Translations under genes and position numbers: made by a program
Assembly: GCF_000143415.4 (NCBI RefSeq)
Contig: NW_003314263.1
Coordinates: 2,972,700 to 3,036,699, forward strand
DNA length: 64,000 nucleotides
Reading direction: 5' to 3'
Origin: Selaginella moellendorffii
Lineage: Eukaryota; Streptophyta; Lycopodiopsida; Selaginellales; Selaginellaceae
Notes under the pieces: model-generated
What the model saw: the letters and a program-made list of their open reading frames with translations, nothing else
Database searches by the model: none
Told to the model about the DNA's origin: nothing
Shown: in pieces, positions 1-10,299 of the stretch
Layout of the letters: every line of letters begins with the position of its first letter
How positions within the stretch are numbered: position 1 is the first letter of the stretch

Positions 1-622
1 ACTCCACTCCCGCTCGCCGCGAGCTTGTCATTCAAGAGATACTGCTGCTCGATATCGTCCAGATCTTTCTCCTGCCTGGAATCGAATGCCTCGGACCCAA
101 CCTTTCCAGACTCTTCCTCGTTGTTTTTATGGTCGGTGCCAGTGAAAGTTTCGAGCACTTCGCTCGCATCACTTCCCCCAGTGAATTCCAAACTCCCGCG
201 AGAAATCCACACTGGACTCTTCTCTTCCCCCTCCGTCTCCACCGATTCATGATTCTTTCCCTCCGCTACACTGCCTCGGACGTCGATTCCACCTCCATCT
301 TCCATACTGTCTCGAGAAGCCAGCGCGTCCGCGTCGTCCAAAGCAGTGCTCTCGCTTTGATTCTACCCAAAGAACAAAGAAATAGAAGAAATGAGAATTC
401 TCCAAGCTCGATCAATCGATCGATCGATCGACGTACCTTGCTATTCGCCCTGACGCAACTCGTTCCGGCACGCGTCCAAAGCGATGGCGCCACAAGTCGC
501 GAGCAGCAGCGCCCACAGAAAACCCTCTTGGATCCTAGCCGCGATCCACTCGATCCAATCCCCGATCCACTCGATCCAATCCCGAATGCGCTCGCAGCAG
601 CACTAGCATTGATCATCGCCAT
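1..622 (-). CDS. Hypothetical protein, 3' end cut by window edge
   Basis: Two exons can be joined in frame: exon 1 at 622-437 begins at an ATG and ends at a GTACGT donor. Exon 2 runs from 362 (acceptor GGGTAG) open to the left edge. Exon 1 encodes a Gly/Ser/Ala-rich stretch, then a Cys/Arg-rich stretch. Exon 2 encodes an acidic, Asp/Glu/Ser-rich region. I recognise no family. A competing exon 1 frame encodes a hydrophobic segment (FLWALLLATCGAIALDA). In this copy that frame is stopped by a TAG just before the donor; the paralogue near 19.8 kb reads CAG there. So either the frame given here is right, or this copy is itself damaged. The exon model is tentative. Confidence 0.4.
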
Positions 623-685
623 TGTCAGTTGCCCTAAGAAGCTCGATTGGAGCCCTAAAAAACCAGAGGCGCGAAAGTGAGCCTA

Positions 686-703
686 CACGTGGCGATACGT
701 GGC
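686..703. promoter_or_regulatory. Tandem ACGTGGC (G-box/ABRE-like) motifs
   Basis: CACGTGGC at 686-693 and TACGTGGC at 696-703 lie 10 bp apart, about 65 bp upstream of the hypothetical gene's start codon (622, minus strand). They are just past the stop codon of the ADF gene. ACGTGGC cores bind plant bZIP/ABF factors, so control of the hypothetical gene is inferred from position only. Confidence 0.4.
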
Positions 704-746
704 AGCACCACATTAGGTTGAGTGGATAGATTGGATTTGTGTTTAA

Positions 747-1649
747 TTAATTGGCTCTATCTCTAATGACTTCTATGTCCATTTCGGTTGGATCGGTTGC
801 TTGAACTTCATAGTGGATTCCATCGAGTTCTCGCCGGATCCTGTCCTTGGAGCTCGCGTAGATCATCTTGTTCTTCACCCTGGAAAGATCTGGGGACCTG
901 AGAAAAAGAAAGATCGCATATAAAGATTCTAAGAGAGAGCTTGAGAAAAGTTTGAGAAAATGCTAGCGAGCGAGGAAGAGATTGAAAGAACTGCGAGGAA
1001 CTGTCTGACCCAGATCGAAACGAGCAATGGAGCTAAGATCCATCTAGAAGCTCTAGAATCGATCCTTCAAGTTTTAGCTATAGCTAGAGAGAACTTCTAG
1101 CGTGAGAGAATTGCGAGAAAGACTGCCTGACCCAAACGAACAATGAAGCTAAGATCCATCTATAAAGCTCTAGAATCTATCCTCCAAGTTCTAGCTGAGA
1201 GCTTGAGAAAAGTTTGAGAAAATGCTAGCGAGGAAGAGATTGAAAAGAACTGCGAGCAAAGACTATCTGAGAGAGATATCACTCTATCGAGCACGCTATC
1301 AAAGAGGAAAGGAATGGAGACATACCATGCAATGAAAAAAATCTTGCTCTTTTGGCACAAATCCTCCGTCACGAAATCGAAATCGAAGACCGCGTACCGG
1401 CAATCGCTCTCTGGCAAGCACGCTGCGAAATCATCGTAGCTCTCGGCAGGAGCGCCCGTCTTCTCCACCACGACCTCGTTGGTGGCGTCGTCGATCTTGA
1501 AGATGAGGTAGCGGTACGCCTTCTTCCTCTGGAGCTCCAGGAATTTGTTCTTGCACTCGCCACTCACGGCCATTCCAGAGCCTGCATTTCCCTTCAAGAA
1601 CACGAAATCCAGCTAAGCAAACCCCGATATTTCGCGAGATCCACACCAT
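747..1649 (-). CDS. ADF: Actin-depolymerizing factor (ADF/cofilin)
   Basis: Severs and depolymerises actin filaments in the cytoplasm. Exon 2 (1591-1326) encodes [20 protein letters not shown], then [35 protein letters not shown] and [11 protein letters not shown]. Exon 3 (897-747) begins [19 protein letters not shown] and ends in [19 protein letters not shown] followed by TAA. The split Trp codon TG|G joins exons 2 and 3 in frame. Plant ADF genes usually have the start ATG alone in exon 1. An ATG at 1649-1647 followed by GTGTGG would give that structure with a 55-nt intron, but it is the weakest part of the model. Predicted length is 139 aa, normal for the family. Intron 2 (about 430 nt) holds a tandem duplication. 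A broken paralogue lies at 20.1-20.4 kb. Confidence 0.9.
926..1257. repeat. Tandem duplication inside ADF intron 2
   Basis: Two diverged copies of a segment of about 150 bp lie in tandem. Shared landmarks are GAGCTTGAGAAAAGTTTGAG (934 and 1200), GCTAGCGAGG...GAAGAGATTG, and AGCTAAGATCCATCTA. The second paralogous ADF (about 20.0 kb) keeps only one copy. Confidence 0.7.
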
Positions 1650-1904
1650 ACCAGGCCAGCGCTGAGCGATCGCCTCCAAGAAGCCATAGGATTCACCTCA
1701 AAATCTCTGCAACAAAAGAGAAGAAATGCTGGAGATCCCTCCAGACCTAGCTGCGATGATCTTATTCCGGGACGCCGGCCCCGAAATTCGACGCGCTTCG
1801 CGAAAGTGTTGGCATCGACTAGCTAAAGCGATCGAATATTCGTACTGATTAAAGTGATCAAAACTTTTCCCTTTTACTTTACTCGCTAATCGAATATTCT
1901 TATT

Positions 1905-1957
1905 ATAAAGATTTGAACCCAGCACCTTTCTCTTACTTAACCAGATGAGCTATGAGA
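1905..1957 (-). pseudogene. Truncated tRNA-like sequence
   Basis: On the minus strand the D-arm-like TAGCTCATCTGGTTAAG is followed after a short gap by a T-arm, GGTTCAAATC. The stretch that would hold the anticodon 5' side is missing: about 12 nt are absent compared with the paralogue at 20632-20697. It is not a functional tRNA. Confidence 0.55.
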
Positions 1958-2098
1958 TAAAAATTACTTTTACAGGAATCAATTAATTGCACTTTAAATT
2001 TCTTTTAATATGTTATTATAACGTATTCATACTGGTTAATCTACCTAAAACCATTCCACATTACTTTAGTAATATACTACACTAAGACACTTTTTTAA

Positions 2099-2158
2099 AT
2101 TTCCTTTAATCCATCATTGTAATACTGAGATTGGATTTAATGATGGATTAAAGGAAAT
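2099..2158. repeat. 20-bp inverted repeat (hairpin), possible MITE remnant
   Basis: ATTTCCTTTAATCCATCATT at 2099-2118 and its exact reverse complement at 2139-2158 surround a 20-nt loop in AT-rich DNA between the ADF and RBR genes. The paralogous region near 20.9 kb keeps only the right arm, with a mismatch. Confidence 0.7.
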
Positions 2159-2169
2159 CTGAACTGCAC

Positions 2170-3325
2170 TTAATTGAAAGCTCTTACGCAAGAATGGTTT
2201 GCACGAATCCATTTCTTTCCGCACATGTAGCAAAACTCATAGTCGCATCTGCAAGAAAGTTTTTTTAAAAAGGCTCCAAATTTAAAGAGAAAAAGAAAAA
2301 TTCACATACTTGCATTTAATGTGTTCGCATCCACCGTCACGCTCGATAATCCGCCCACACCTCTCACACTGTGCCCACTGCTTTCTCTTTGCCAGCGTGT
2401 GCAGCAGCGCGCCCTCCACGTCACGCAGATGGGCAGGAAGCGCCTGAAACGTGTCGCACGACATGTCCACGTGCCATGCCACGTTGCACCGCAAGCACAT
2501 CTTATTCTCGCATCTGGAACACGTCACACAGGCCCGAGCAGGCGCGGATGCCGAGCTGAAAGATGACGTGGACTCGGACACCTCCAGCTCCCGCCTGTCC
2601 ATCATCTCGGAGCAGTCCTTGTACGGACAGTACACTTTATACTCCGCCGGGATGCTCAAGTCCTTGACGCGCTTGGCTAGCATTTCCAAGGTCTTCTCGG
2701 ACAGCAAACGCCCACACTCTTCGTCGCTGAAACTCACCGCGCAGTTCACCGCGGGGCACCGGATATTCACCTCACCCTGCGTCACTTTCACCGCGGCGTG
2801 CCGCTCCACGCAGTGGACGCAGAACCGGTGGTCACACCCCGACACCGTGACCATCTCGCTGGAAAACCGGTTCTCGGCGCAGATGGTACACACCTCGGTG
2901 ACGTCCGCGGCCGGCACGGGCAGCATATGCTCTCCCACGGGTGGCGCATATTCCCCGCCGTACCGTGCGTCCAGGTCGTCAAACTCCACCAGCGGCTCGT
3001 CCGCGCGCCGGTAGTCCGTGTCCCCCAACACGTTCCAGTGCCGGTGGAGATCCTCCGCGAGCCGTCGGTCGTGGTCCAGCTGGCGCAATCGACGGCTCTC
3101 CCTGCGCTGCTCCAGCTCCGCCAGCCGCCGGTCGGCCTCCTCCTGCTGCCACTTGATGACGTCGGCCAAGTATACGCGAAGAACAGCGGCGACGTCGGAA
3201 TCTAACGATTCCATCCTTGATTCCATGCTGGATGCTGCGTGATCGTCTCCCCCAAATCCCTGCTGCTGCGAGACTTGGATCGCTTCCATCATCTGCAAGC
3301 CAAAAGCGAGAATGTCATCCGCCAT
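2170..3325 (-). CDS. RING-between-RING (RBR) E3 ubiquitin ligase
   Basis: Transfers ubiquitin through a RING1-IBR-RING2 module. Exon 1 is 3325-2310 and exon 2 is 2248-2170, joined in frame across a 61-nt intron (AAATGCAA|GTATGT to TTGCAG|ATGCGAC); 364 aa. Residues 1-140 are acidic and charged with a likely coiled coil (RRLAELEQRRESRRLRQL). RING1 is CTICAENRFSSE...CDHRFCVHCVERH, then an IBR (CPYKDCSE...CSRCENKMCLRCN...WHVDMSC). RING2 is CERCGRIIERDGGCEHIKCKC..EFCYMC, which spans the exon junction. The Cys in DGGCEHIKC is in the position of the RING2 catalytic cysteine. It ends shortly after RING2, as in the shorter plant ARA54/RNF144-like RBRs. Decayed copy at 20.9-21.7 kb. Confidence 0.92.
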
Positions 3326-3439
3326 TGCAATGGGGAGAGAAGAATGAGGAGAACTTTAAAAGATAGCCCTGGACCCAAAGAAGAACGAGAATCTCCAAAA
3401 AATAAATCCAAAAAAACGAGATTAAAACAAAAAGGAGTT

Positions 3440-3522
3440 TCCGACCTGCCGGAATCGAACCAGCGACCTAAGGATGTCTGGATCACTACAGTCCTCCGCT
3501 CTACCAACTGAGCTAAGGTCGG
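3440..3522 (-). tRNA. tRNA-Tyr (GUA), intron-containing
   Basis: Minus strand: acceptor 5' half CCGACCT pairs with AGGTCGG at the 3' end. D arm TAGCTCAGTTGGTAGAGC, anticodon loop CTGTAG (anticodon complement at 3487-3489) and T arm CGCTGGTTCGATTCCGGC are all intact. About 12 nt after position 37 (TGATCCAGACAT) is the short intron typical of nuclear tRNA-Tyr genes in plants. A degenerate copy lies at 21727-21792. Confidence 0.95.
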
Positions 3523-3636
3523 ATTGCTGAACAAAACCAGTTTTTTTTCCATCTCCAGGTTTAGTCTTACCAATTTTAGCAAAACTTTACCACTGCGTTA
3601 AAACTTCTCTACAAAACTTGGTCTCACAGAAAATTT

Positions 3637-6319
3637 CTATTCATCGGTCACGCAGCCTTCGGAGGCGGACTTCACATTCTTGATGTACTGCAAAGAAATC
3701 AAATCCACATTCGTGAAAACTTTGACAGCTTTTTATTTGCTTTGTTCTTACCTTGTATAGCGTTCCACGAGTTGCCTTGAGAGGTGGCGCTGTCCACGCT
3801 TTCTTTCGTGCCGCTAGCTCGTCCTCGGCCACGCCGAGATCAATCAGTCGCTTCTCAATGTCAAGAGTGATTCTATCTCCATCTCGGACTAAGGCGATTG
3901 GACCCCCAACCTGGAAATCACACAACATGAATTTAACAAATAGAGACGAAATGAGCTCGTTTGTGTGAGTACCTGGGCTTCTGGACAAATGTGTCCAACG
4001 ACAAAACCATGAGAACCTCCTGAAAATCTCCCATCCGTGAGGAGAGCTACTTCCTGGAAAGAAAGGGAGTGAGGTTATCATGGCAAAACATAGAAAACGA
4101 ACTTTACACACCTTCCCCAAGCCAGCACCCATGATCGCACTTGTAGGAGTTAGCATCTCAGGCATTCCCGGACCACCTTTGGGACCTTCTCCCCTGATAA
4201 CAATCACGGCGCCCTGAGTATTTCACCGATCACCAGTGATTATCATATCTTGCTTTGGACAGAGAGAAAAAAGTATACCTTGAAGCTTTGAGGATTCTCA
4301 GATAGCGCTGAAAGCATAGCTTCTTCGCCTTCGAAAACCCGAGCAGGACCTGGCAAGCAAAAATCTCGTAATTAGTAAAAAGAACAAACAACAAAATGCA
4401 TTTCCACCTGAAAAGTAAAGACCCTCTTTCCCAGTGATTTTTGCAACGGAGCCCTCGGGAGCAAGGTTTCCATACAAGATCTGTATGTGGCCAGTCGACT
4501 TGATAGGCCGATCCAGTGGATGTATGACATCCTGTGAAATATTGTGTCAAGGAAACACAAGGCTGAATTTAAGTTACCTGTCCCTCGCTCAAGGGCGGGC
4601 AGATGGATATATTTTCCGACAAGGTTTTGCCAGTCACTGGACATACCAGAAAAGAGAGAGAGAGAAACAAAAAAAAAACGTTACTTCGCGCAAGATGACT
4701 CCATTTCTTGAAGTTACCAGTGATGCAGTCGCCATTGAGGTAGCCCTCCTCAAGCAGATACTTTAAAACGCCAGGCGTTCCACCGATCTGTGACATCGCA
4801 ATATATTGTGAGTCACCACAAAACTGGGAATTACAGACCTTATGCAAGTCCTCCATTACATACTTCCCGCTGGGTTTAAGATCAGCGATAAACGGAACTT
4901 TGTCACTAACTTTCTGAAAGTCGTCCAAGGTCAGTGGTACGTTTACTGACCTGCGTAACTAGCGAAACTCAATAACAACCAGAAAGATCAGATTTTCACT
5001 ACCTCGCAATTGCGATCAGGTGTAGCACGGCATTTGTCGATCCTCCCAGCGCCATTACGACGACCATGGCATTGTGAAGCGACTCTTTCGTGATTATGTC
5101 TTTCGGTTTCAAGTCCATCTTCAGCAGCTCCAGCAAGTGTTTTCCCACCAGTCGGCATTCTTGTAGCTTCAGAGGGTCTTCAGCTGGAATGGAAGAACTG
5201 CATTTACAAAAGAAAAGACAAATAAATAATATCGGAAAACACGTAAAAGACTAAGAGAGAGACCTGTAAGGAAGGGACATGCCTAAGGCTTCAATGGCGC
5301 TGGCCATGGTATTTGCCGTGTACATTCCACCACAAGCTCCAGCACCTGGACATGAATGTTGCAAAACTTTCAGTCGCTGCTCGTCAGAAATGTGACCACC
5401 AACATATTCTCCGTAGCTCTGTACGTTAAGAAAAATAAACCGAGAAGACAATGAAAACACAGCATAGGCTTCGTTTACGCGACCACCATGAGAAAAACAA
5501 AGAACCAGAAATACCTGGAAAGCTGACACTATATCGTACGTATGCCCGTTCACGATTCCTGGCTGAACCAACACTTTCAGCAAGCACGAACAAAAGAAAC
5601 CAAAAACAAAGAGAAAACTTACTTTGATAGTTCCTCCGTAAACCATAATACTTGGTCGATTCAGCCTTCCCATTGCAATGAGAGTTCCTGGCATCTAAAA
5701 GCACAAAGAAAGAATGAGAAAACAAAAAAGAAACAAGAAAGACAAAGGAGAGCATAGAGAAGTTTTCGAAAGAGCTTGCTCGATCACCTACATTCTTATC
5801 GCAGCCTGGAATGGAGACATTTGCATCGTACCACTGTCCACCCATGACGGTCTCGATGCTATCAGCTATCAAATCCCGCGACTGCAAGCTATAGCACATC
5901 CCCTCGGTGCCCATCGAGATGGCATCGCTCACTCCCACGGTGTTGAAACGAAATCCCACCATGCCAGCCTCACGCACGCCCTCCTTGACAGCCTCGGAGA
6001 GCTTGAGCAAATGCATATTGCAAGTATTGCCCTCGTACCACACCGAGGAGATCCCGACCTGCGCCTTGGACATGTCCTCGTCGCGCAGCCCCACGCCATA
6101 GAGCACGGCCTGCGACGCGCCCTGGGATTTGGGCTGCGTCACGCGGCTGCTGTAGCGATTCAACACGATCGCGTGCTCGCCGGCGCCCTGCTGCCGCGAT
6201 GGAGCGGCGATTTCTGTGGGGGAGGAGCTCACCGATGCCCTGGCGATGGAGGACGGCGCCGCATTCTTGCGAGGGATTGGCCGCGCCGGGCCGAGAGCGC
6301 TCCCCAGTAGCTGTGCCAT
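3637..6319 (-). CDS. DHAD: Dihydroxy-acid dehydratase, plastid (complete)
   Basis: Catalyses the third step of branched-chain amino acid synthesis (dihydroxy acids to 2-oxo acids) with an Fe-S cluster, in the plastid. Fourteen exons close in frame: 6319-5792, 5694-5623, 5562-5515, 5418-5264, 5197-5003, 4950-4839, 4787-4718, 4636-4578, 4531-4408, 4349-4279, 4213-4112, 4053-3973, 3910-3752, 3687-3637; 608 aa. Residues 1-50 are Ser/Ala/Arg-rich and look like a transit peptide. Conserved segments include [71 protein letters not shown] and the end [10 protein letters not shown]. The Cys residues in CDKN and CPGAGACGG match the cluster ligands of the family. All introns are GT-AG and short. It is the only complete DHAD among at least six copies or fragments here. 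Confidence 0.96.
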
Positions 6320-6385
6320 TTTCTCCCCAGGATTTAGGGTTTTGGACCCTTTAGGGTTTATCTCTCGTAACCCTTTAAGAAATAA
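6320..6385. promoter_or_regulatory. Telo-box-like motifs upstream of DHAD
   Basis: TTTAGGGTTTT and TTTAGGGTTTA, plus AACCCTTT, lie within 65 bp upstream of the DHAD start. AAACCCTA (telo-box) motifs are common in promoters and leaders of plant housekeeping genes. The same pair is kept upstream of the copy starting at 13640. Confidence 0.45.
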
Positions 6386-6880
6386 TATATAGTTATAGTC
6401 ATTAGTAATTAATTATACGTATAATAATTACAGTTATTATTAGTTAATTAAAATTATATTTAAATTTATATCATGACAACTGTGTATGAATGACATGATC
6501 GATCAAAACGTCCAGCTCCAGGTAATTCTTTCCTCCTACTTTCTTTTCAAAAGAAAAAGGTGGCGAACATTCCAAACTTTCTCCATGTCCTTCGTACTTG
6601 GGTACTGTATGGTCGGCAACTGCATTGACTAAGTTTTTCCATATTGATATACGGCAGCGATGACGTGGTCTTCTGGAACGCGTCTAACAGACAAGACAAG
6701 CTTTTGAAAGCCGCGACGATCTATAACTCTAAAGCGATGAATCCAAAAGAAACCTTTTGACCAAAGGGAGAAGTCTAGCAATCTAGCTCACACTGCAGGC
6801 TTCTTACACTGGAAAGTATACAGATAAATAGACAATCACGACGTGTATAGGACGCTCTCTTTACTTCTCCTTGCTTTGCA

Positions 6881-7575
6881 ATGAGGAGGCCTCCTCGCCG
6901 GAACAAAGAGGGACTCACGAAAGGCCCCTGGCAGCCCGAGGAAGACGAGAAGCTCGTCGCTTACATTCGGAAACACGGTCACGAGAATTGGAGAGCGCTA
7001 CCGGAGAAAGCAGGTGAATCGATTTCTCACATCTTCGTCTCATAGTTTCTCTTGGATCCTGCGAGCAGGACTTAATCGCTGCGGCAAGAGTTGCAGGCTG
7101 CGATGGACGAATTATCTCCGGCCGGATATAAAACGAGGCGGGATCACAGCCCAAGAAGAGGTTCTCATCATCTGGCTGCATTCAATCCTGGGAAACCGGT
7201 AAGAGTTTGTAGAGTTTTACCTCTAAGCTCTTGCGTTTCTCACTTTTCAGGTGGTCCGTGATCGCATCGCACATTCCTGGACGAACTGACAACGAGATTA
7301 AAAACCACTGGAACACACACCTCAAGAAGCAATTGTTACAGATGGGGATTGATCCATTGACTCACAGATCCTGTGGTTCTGTTCTTCCTGATGGCAGCTA
7401 TTTCCACCTCGACGCTCGCTTCAATCCTGAGGATTTATCAGGTTACCAGGTGCGTCACCTTTCAGCAATGGATGGATCTTTCTCATCGTCCGAGAGAGGA
7501 GGTACTAAACGAATGTTGGAAACGATGGAATCCAGCGAGTTTTGGACGACCATTTTAAAGGCTGTTGGAATGTGA
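6881..7575 (+). CDS. R2R3-MYB transcription factor, copy 1
   Basis: Three exons (6881-7013, 7069-7198, 7251-7575) join in frame to 195 aa. R2 is [43 protein letters not shown]3 is [50 protein letters not shown]. The first R3 tryptophan is replaced (Ile), as is usual in plants. The C-terminal region is short, with [14 protein letters not shown] and a final [13 protein letters not shown]. It starts MRRPP rather than the usual MGRPP of plant MYBs; the second copy reads MGRPP. Intron positions match plant R2R3-MYBs. The target genes cannot be told from sequence. Confidence 0.92.
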
Positions 7576-7661
7576 CACTGTATTCTCGGAATGATCTGAC
7601 CTTCTGGAGAAGAAATAAGAAGCGTCAGTAATCATACGAATAAAACTCGCTTACCATCGTG

Positions 7662-8800
7662 CTACTTCCAGTTGAGAACAAATGCATACCCTCCAAGCTT
7701 TACCACTGTAATCTCTCCGGGCTAGATCTTGTAAGAAACGTCTCAAGCGGTTCTCAGCACGGATACATTTCGTTGATTGATGCTCCCACAGCGGATCCTT
7801 CATTGGAAGCTTGTCTCTCATGGAAATCCTTTCCTTGAGACCTGAAACACGAAAGAAACGTATTTAGACTTTATCACAAAGACAAACTCACCTCTCTGTC
7901 AAACATCTCGTATGGCAAACAATGGATGTCATTCTGAATGTTCAAGTTTCCGGACATGAGGCCATCAAACCATCTGTTTTATAGATTTCTTTTCCAACTA
8001 ACTCATTCTAACCATAGTTCTTCCTCTCTCTCAACAATAGTGGCAACTACTACAGTAAGTTGGATAAGCTCATGGTGCATTCTTCCATCTAAGAAAAATC
8101 ATACCAGGCTTTCAAAAAGGTGATGCGTACCTCCTTGTCTCTAATTCCTCCAATCCTGTTGATAGCGGGGTCTTCGCGTTGCAGACTGTGCAAAATATAC
8201 TCCACCAGCTACATTTACATAAGAACATCTATCATCCATCGCAAGAAAGAACGAGCTCTCACCCAAGTAGTCGTAGAGTCTTTGCTTTCCAACTAAAATT
8301 CCATCTTCTGGAAGAAGGAACAAAACGACCATTTTTTTAGATAGATTGTGACGATCGAAGGGAGAAGAACTACCTGGAGCGTCTTTACAGAATCATGGCA
8401 TTCGTCCGGTAAGCATCCCCATCTGCGAAACAAAGAACGAAAAAGAAAGGGAAAAACAGAAGAAAAAATGGAACGTCCGGTAAGCATCCCCATCTGCGAA
8501 ACAAAGAACGAAAAAGAAAGGGAAAAACAGAAGAAAAAATGGAACCAAAGAAACAAAGAAACAAGGAAAAAAAATGGAAGGGAACAAAGACCAAGAAAAA
8601 TCATCCGTTTTGGATGGCCATATCCAAAGACCCAATCATCCAGCGGCTTCTTTGGTGCCAATGGCGGCTTCACGGGAATCCCCGCCGGCTTCACGGGAAT
8701 CTTCGGCCGCTTGAATCTCTCGAGCAGCGCGGCATACCTCCAATCCAATCCGTCAATGCGCTTCTCCAATCCAGTCGTGGATCGTCCTCCCCCACCCTAG
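7662..8800 (-). pseudogene. Copy 1 of unrecognised gene (intact at 27323-28555)
   Basis: Exon remnants match the intact gene in reverse: LEKRIDGLDWRYAALLERFK, PPLAPKKPLDDW, WGCLPDEC(H)DSVKTLQ, LVGKQRLYDYLGESSFF, INRIGGIRD, and the last exon RISMRDKLPMKDPLWEH. The start codon region is destroyed. A purine-rich 65-bp piece is duplicated at 8410-8540. The last exon is frameshifted before the stop (7664-7662), and the exon matching MEEYTMSLSDKWFDGL is partly deleted. Confidence 0.75.
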
Positions 8801-8814
8801 CGCGGGAAAATCAC

Positions 8815-9525
8815 TTGGAGATGTCTTTCAATCCAGCTTCTCACTGCCGCCTGTAAGAGAGAATTTTCAGGATTGGAGAGTTCGATCACACGGTACAAAC
8901 CAGCGATTGCTGCCAGGCGTCGAGAATGCGCTTCCGTGGTCGCCATAAAGATCTTATTAGGATTCTTCCAAGAATTCTCACGTGTGTTCGTCAATCCCGC
9001 GGCGTTGGAGGCCCCGATTCAGCACGCGACTGGCAAAGGCGAGAGAAGTCCTTTCCGAGTTTTCGATTTTGATGGGTATGATTCTGATGGGGCAGAGGAG
9101 GCCGAGAGCGATGAATTCTACGAGCTAACTCCGGAAGATTATGCCCGATTGGTGTCCAAGAAAAGAGAAGGTCGGCAGGTTCGATCGTGTTGGTTTCTTC
9201 CATATGATCTTTCACTCAAAGTTTCCTTTTTTTGTTTTCCTTCCAGAGAGATTCTTGAAGACAGCAAAAATCCGTGACGCTGAGGCAGCAGCTCGTATTT
9301 CCAAGTTTGCTAAGGTAATGAAATTGTCACTCCATGGATCGTCCGACTTACATTCTTTTCTCCTCGCAGGCCACACTTCGTGTCCAGTTCCTGGATAGCA
9401 TCATCGTTGAGGCCGATTTTAGTCCTCTAGATCTGGTTGTGGAGCTTGTTACAATGCTGGAAAAATTGCTACTAAAGCCAGAGATCTGTGTAAGTTCTCC
9501 TTCCAAAACTCTTTTTTTTTTCTAG
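8815..9525 (+). pseudogene. PUX1-like copy A, 5' inverted and 3' truncated
   Basis: Exons 2-4 of PUX1 are readable: GERSPFRVFDFDGYDSDG, EFYELTPEDYARLVSKKRE, RFLKTAKIRDAEAAAR, then the UBX start LRVQFLDSIIVEADF. The exon 1 and intron 1 segment (8815-8985) sits in the opposite orientation to the rest, so no start codon is joined to exon 2. A 10-nt loss at the end of exon 4 removes most of PFHL. Intron 4 then runs directly into a sphingosine-kinase exon. Confidence 0.8.
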
Positions 9526-10215
9526 TTTGCAGATGGTCTTCTGGATCTCATTGTTCTCCGGGACTCAAGTTCATTGGCCTGCTTATGAGCATACAGTGGT
9601 GGAATGCAAGTATCTCATGTATGTCTCACTCGAAGCTTTGTTTGATCTTTGATGCATATATAAGTGCAAGTGTTCCCAGTGGAAGAGTGTTCCAAGGAGG
9701 ATACATCGACGTTGATGGTGAGGTAATCGATCACGGAGGAACTGTCAACGTGAGTTCGTTTTTGTTTTTTTTGTTTGTGCTAGCTGCAAATGCTACCAGC
9801 AACCAACATTATCGATATGTATGCCTGAATTATCAACAGGCATGCATACGATCAGTGTACACAGATGTTTTTGGTTCTCCTGGTGCGAATTTGTTGTTTA
9901 ACGTACTTCTGATGAGCAGCGACTGAAAATTTGCAGCATTCATGTCCAGGTCCTGAGCTTGCGGTGGAATATACATGGCTGGCCAGTGCCAGTGAAGCCT
10001 AGGTCCTTCAGTCTCTGTCTCTTCTTGATAGATCTTGTCCATTCCAAAGCATTTGACAGAGTTGCTAATCTCTTGACATGCCATTGTCGTCGTAATGGGA
10101 TTGGGTTTGATCTGCCAGTGATGATTCCCTACCATTGTGTTGCTTGCCTTCGCCCGGAGCTCACTCTTGTTGTCTTGGTCTTGACCTTTTGTGTTATTCC
10201 AAAGAAAGGATTTTA
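9526..10215 (+). pseudogene. Chimeric module 1: sphingosine (LCB) kinase C-terminus plus DHAD exons 4-5
   Basis: After an intron acceptor, ADGLLDLIVLRDSS matches the C-terminal lipid-kinase segment (SDGYLDLIVI in plant LCB kinases). It is followed by SVPSGRVFQGGYIDVDGEVI, like the conserved I(I)D.DGEV motif. An in-frame TGA (CGA in module 2) breaks it. Next, HSCPGPELAVEYTWLAS (about 9936-10000) is a diverged DHAD exon 4, and 10060-10130 resembles DHAD exon 5. Both are far more diverged than the main DHAD copies, so this chimera is older. Confidence 0.65.
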
Positions 10216-10299
10216 GAAAGCTGCGACATTCACTAGAAAAGTTTTTGTTGCCCAGAAACGTTTGCGTTTGTATTATCTGTTTTTGCACTGGCTAAACAT

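Noticed and set aside
2321-3242. Long open frames on the plus strand over the RBR gene
   Set aside because: They are shadows of the GC-rich coding strand; the minus frame has the RING-IBR-RING cysteines.
6330-6385. TTTAGGG repeats as interstitial telomere
   Set aside because: Only isolated single motifs spaced irregularly; they fit telo-box promoter motifs better than a telomere array.
8410-8540. CRISPR-like direct repeat
   Set aside because: Just two copies of a purine-rich 65-bp segment in a plant pseudogene intron; a simple local duplication.
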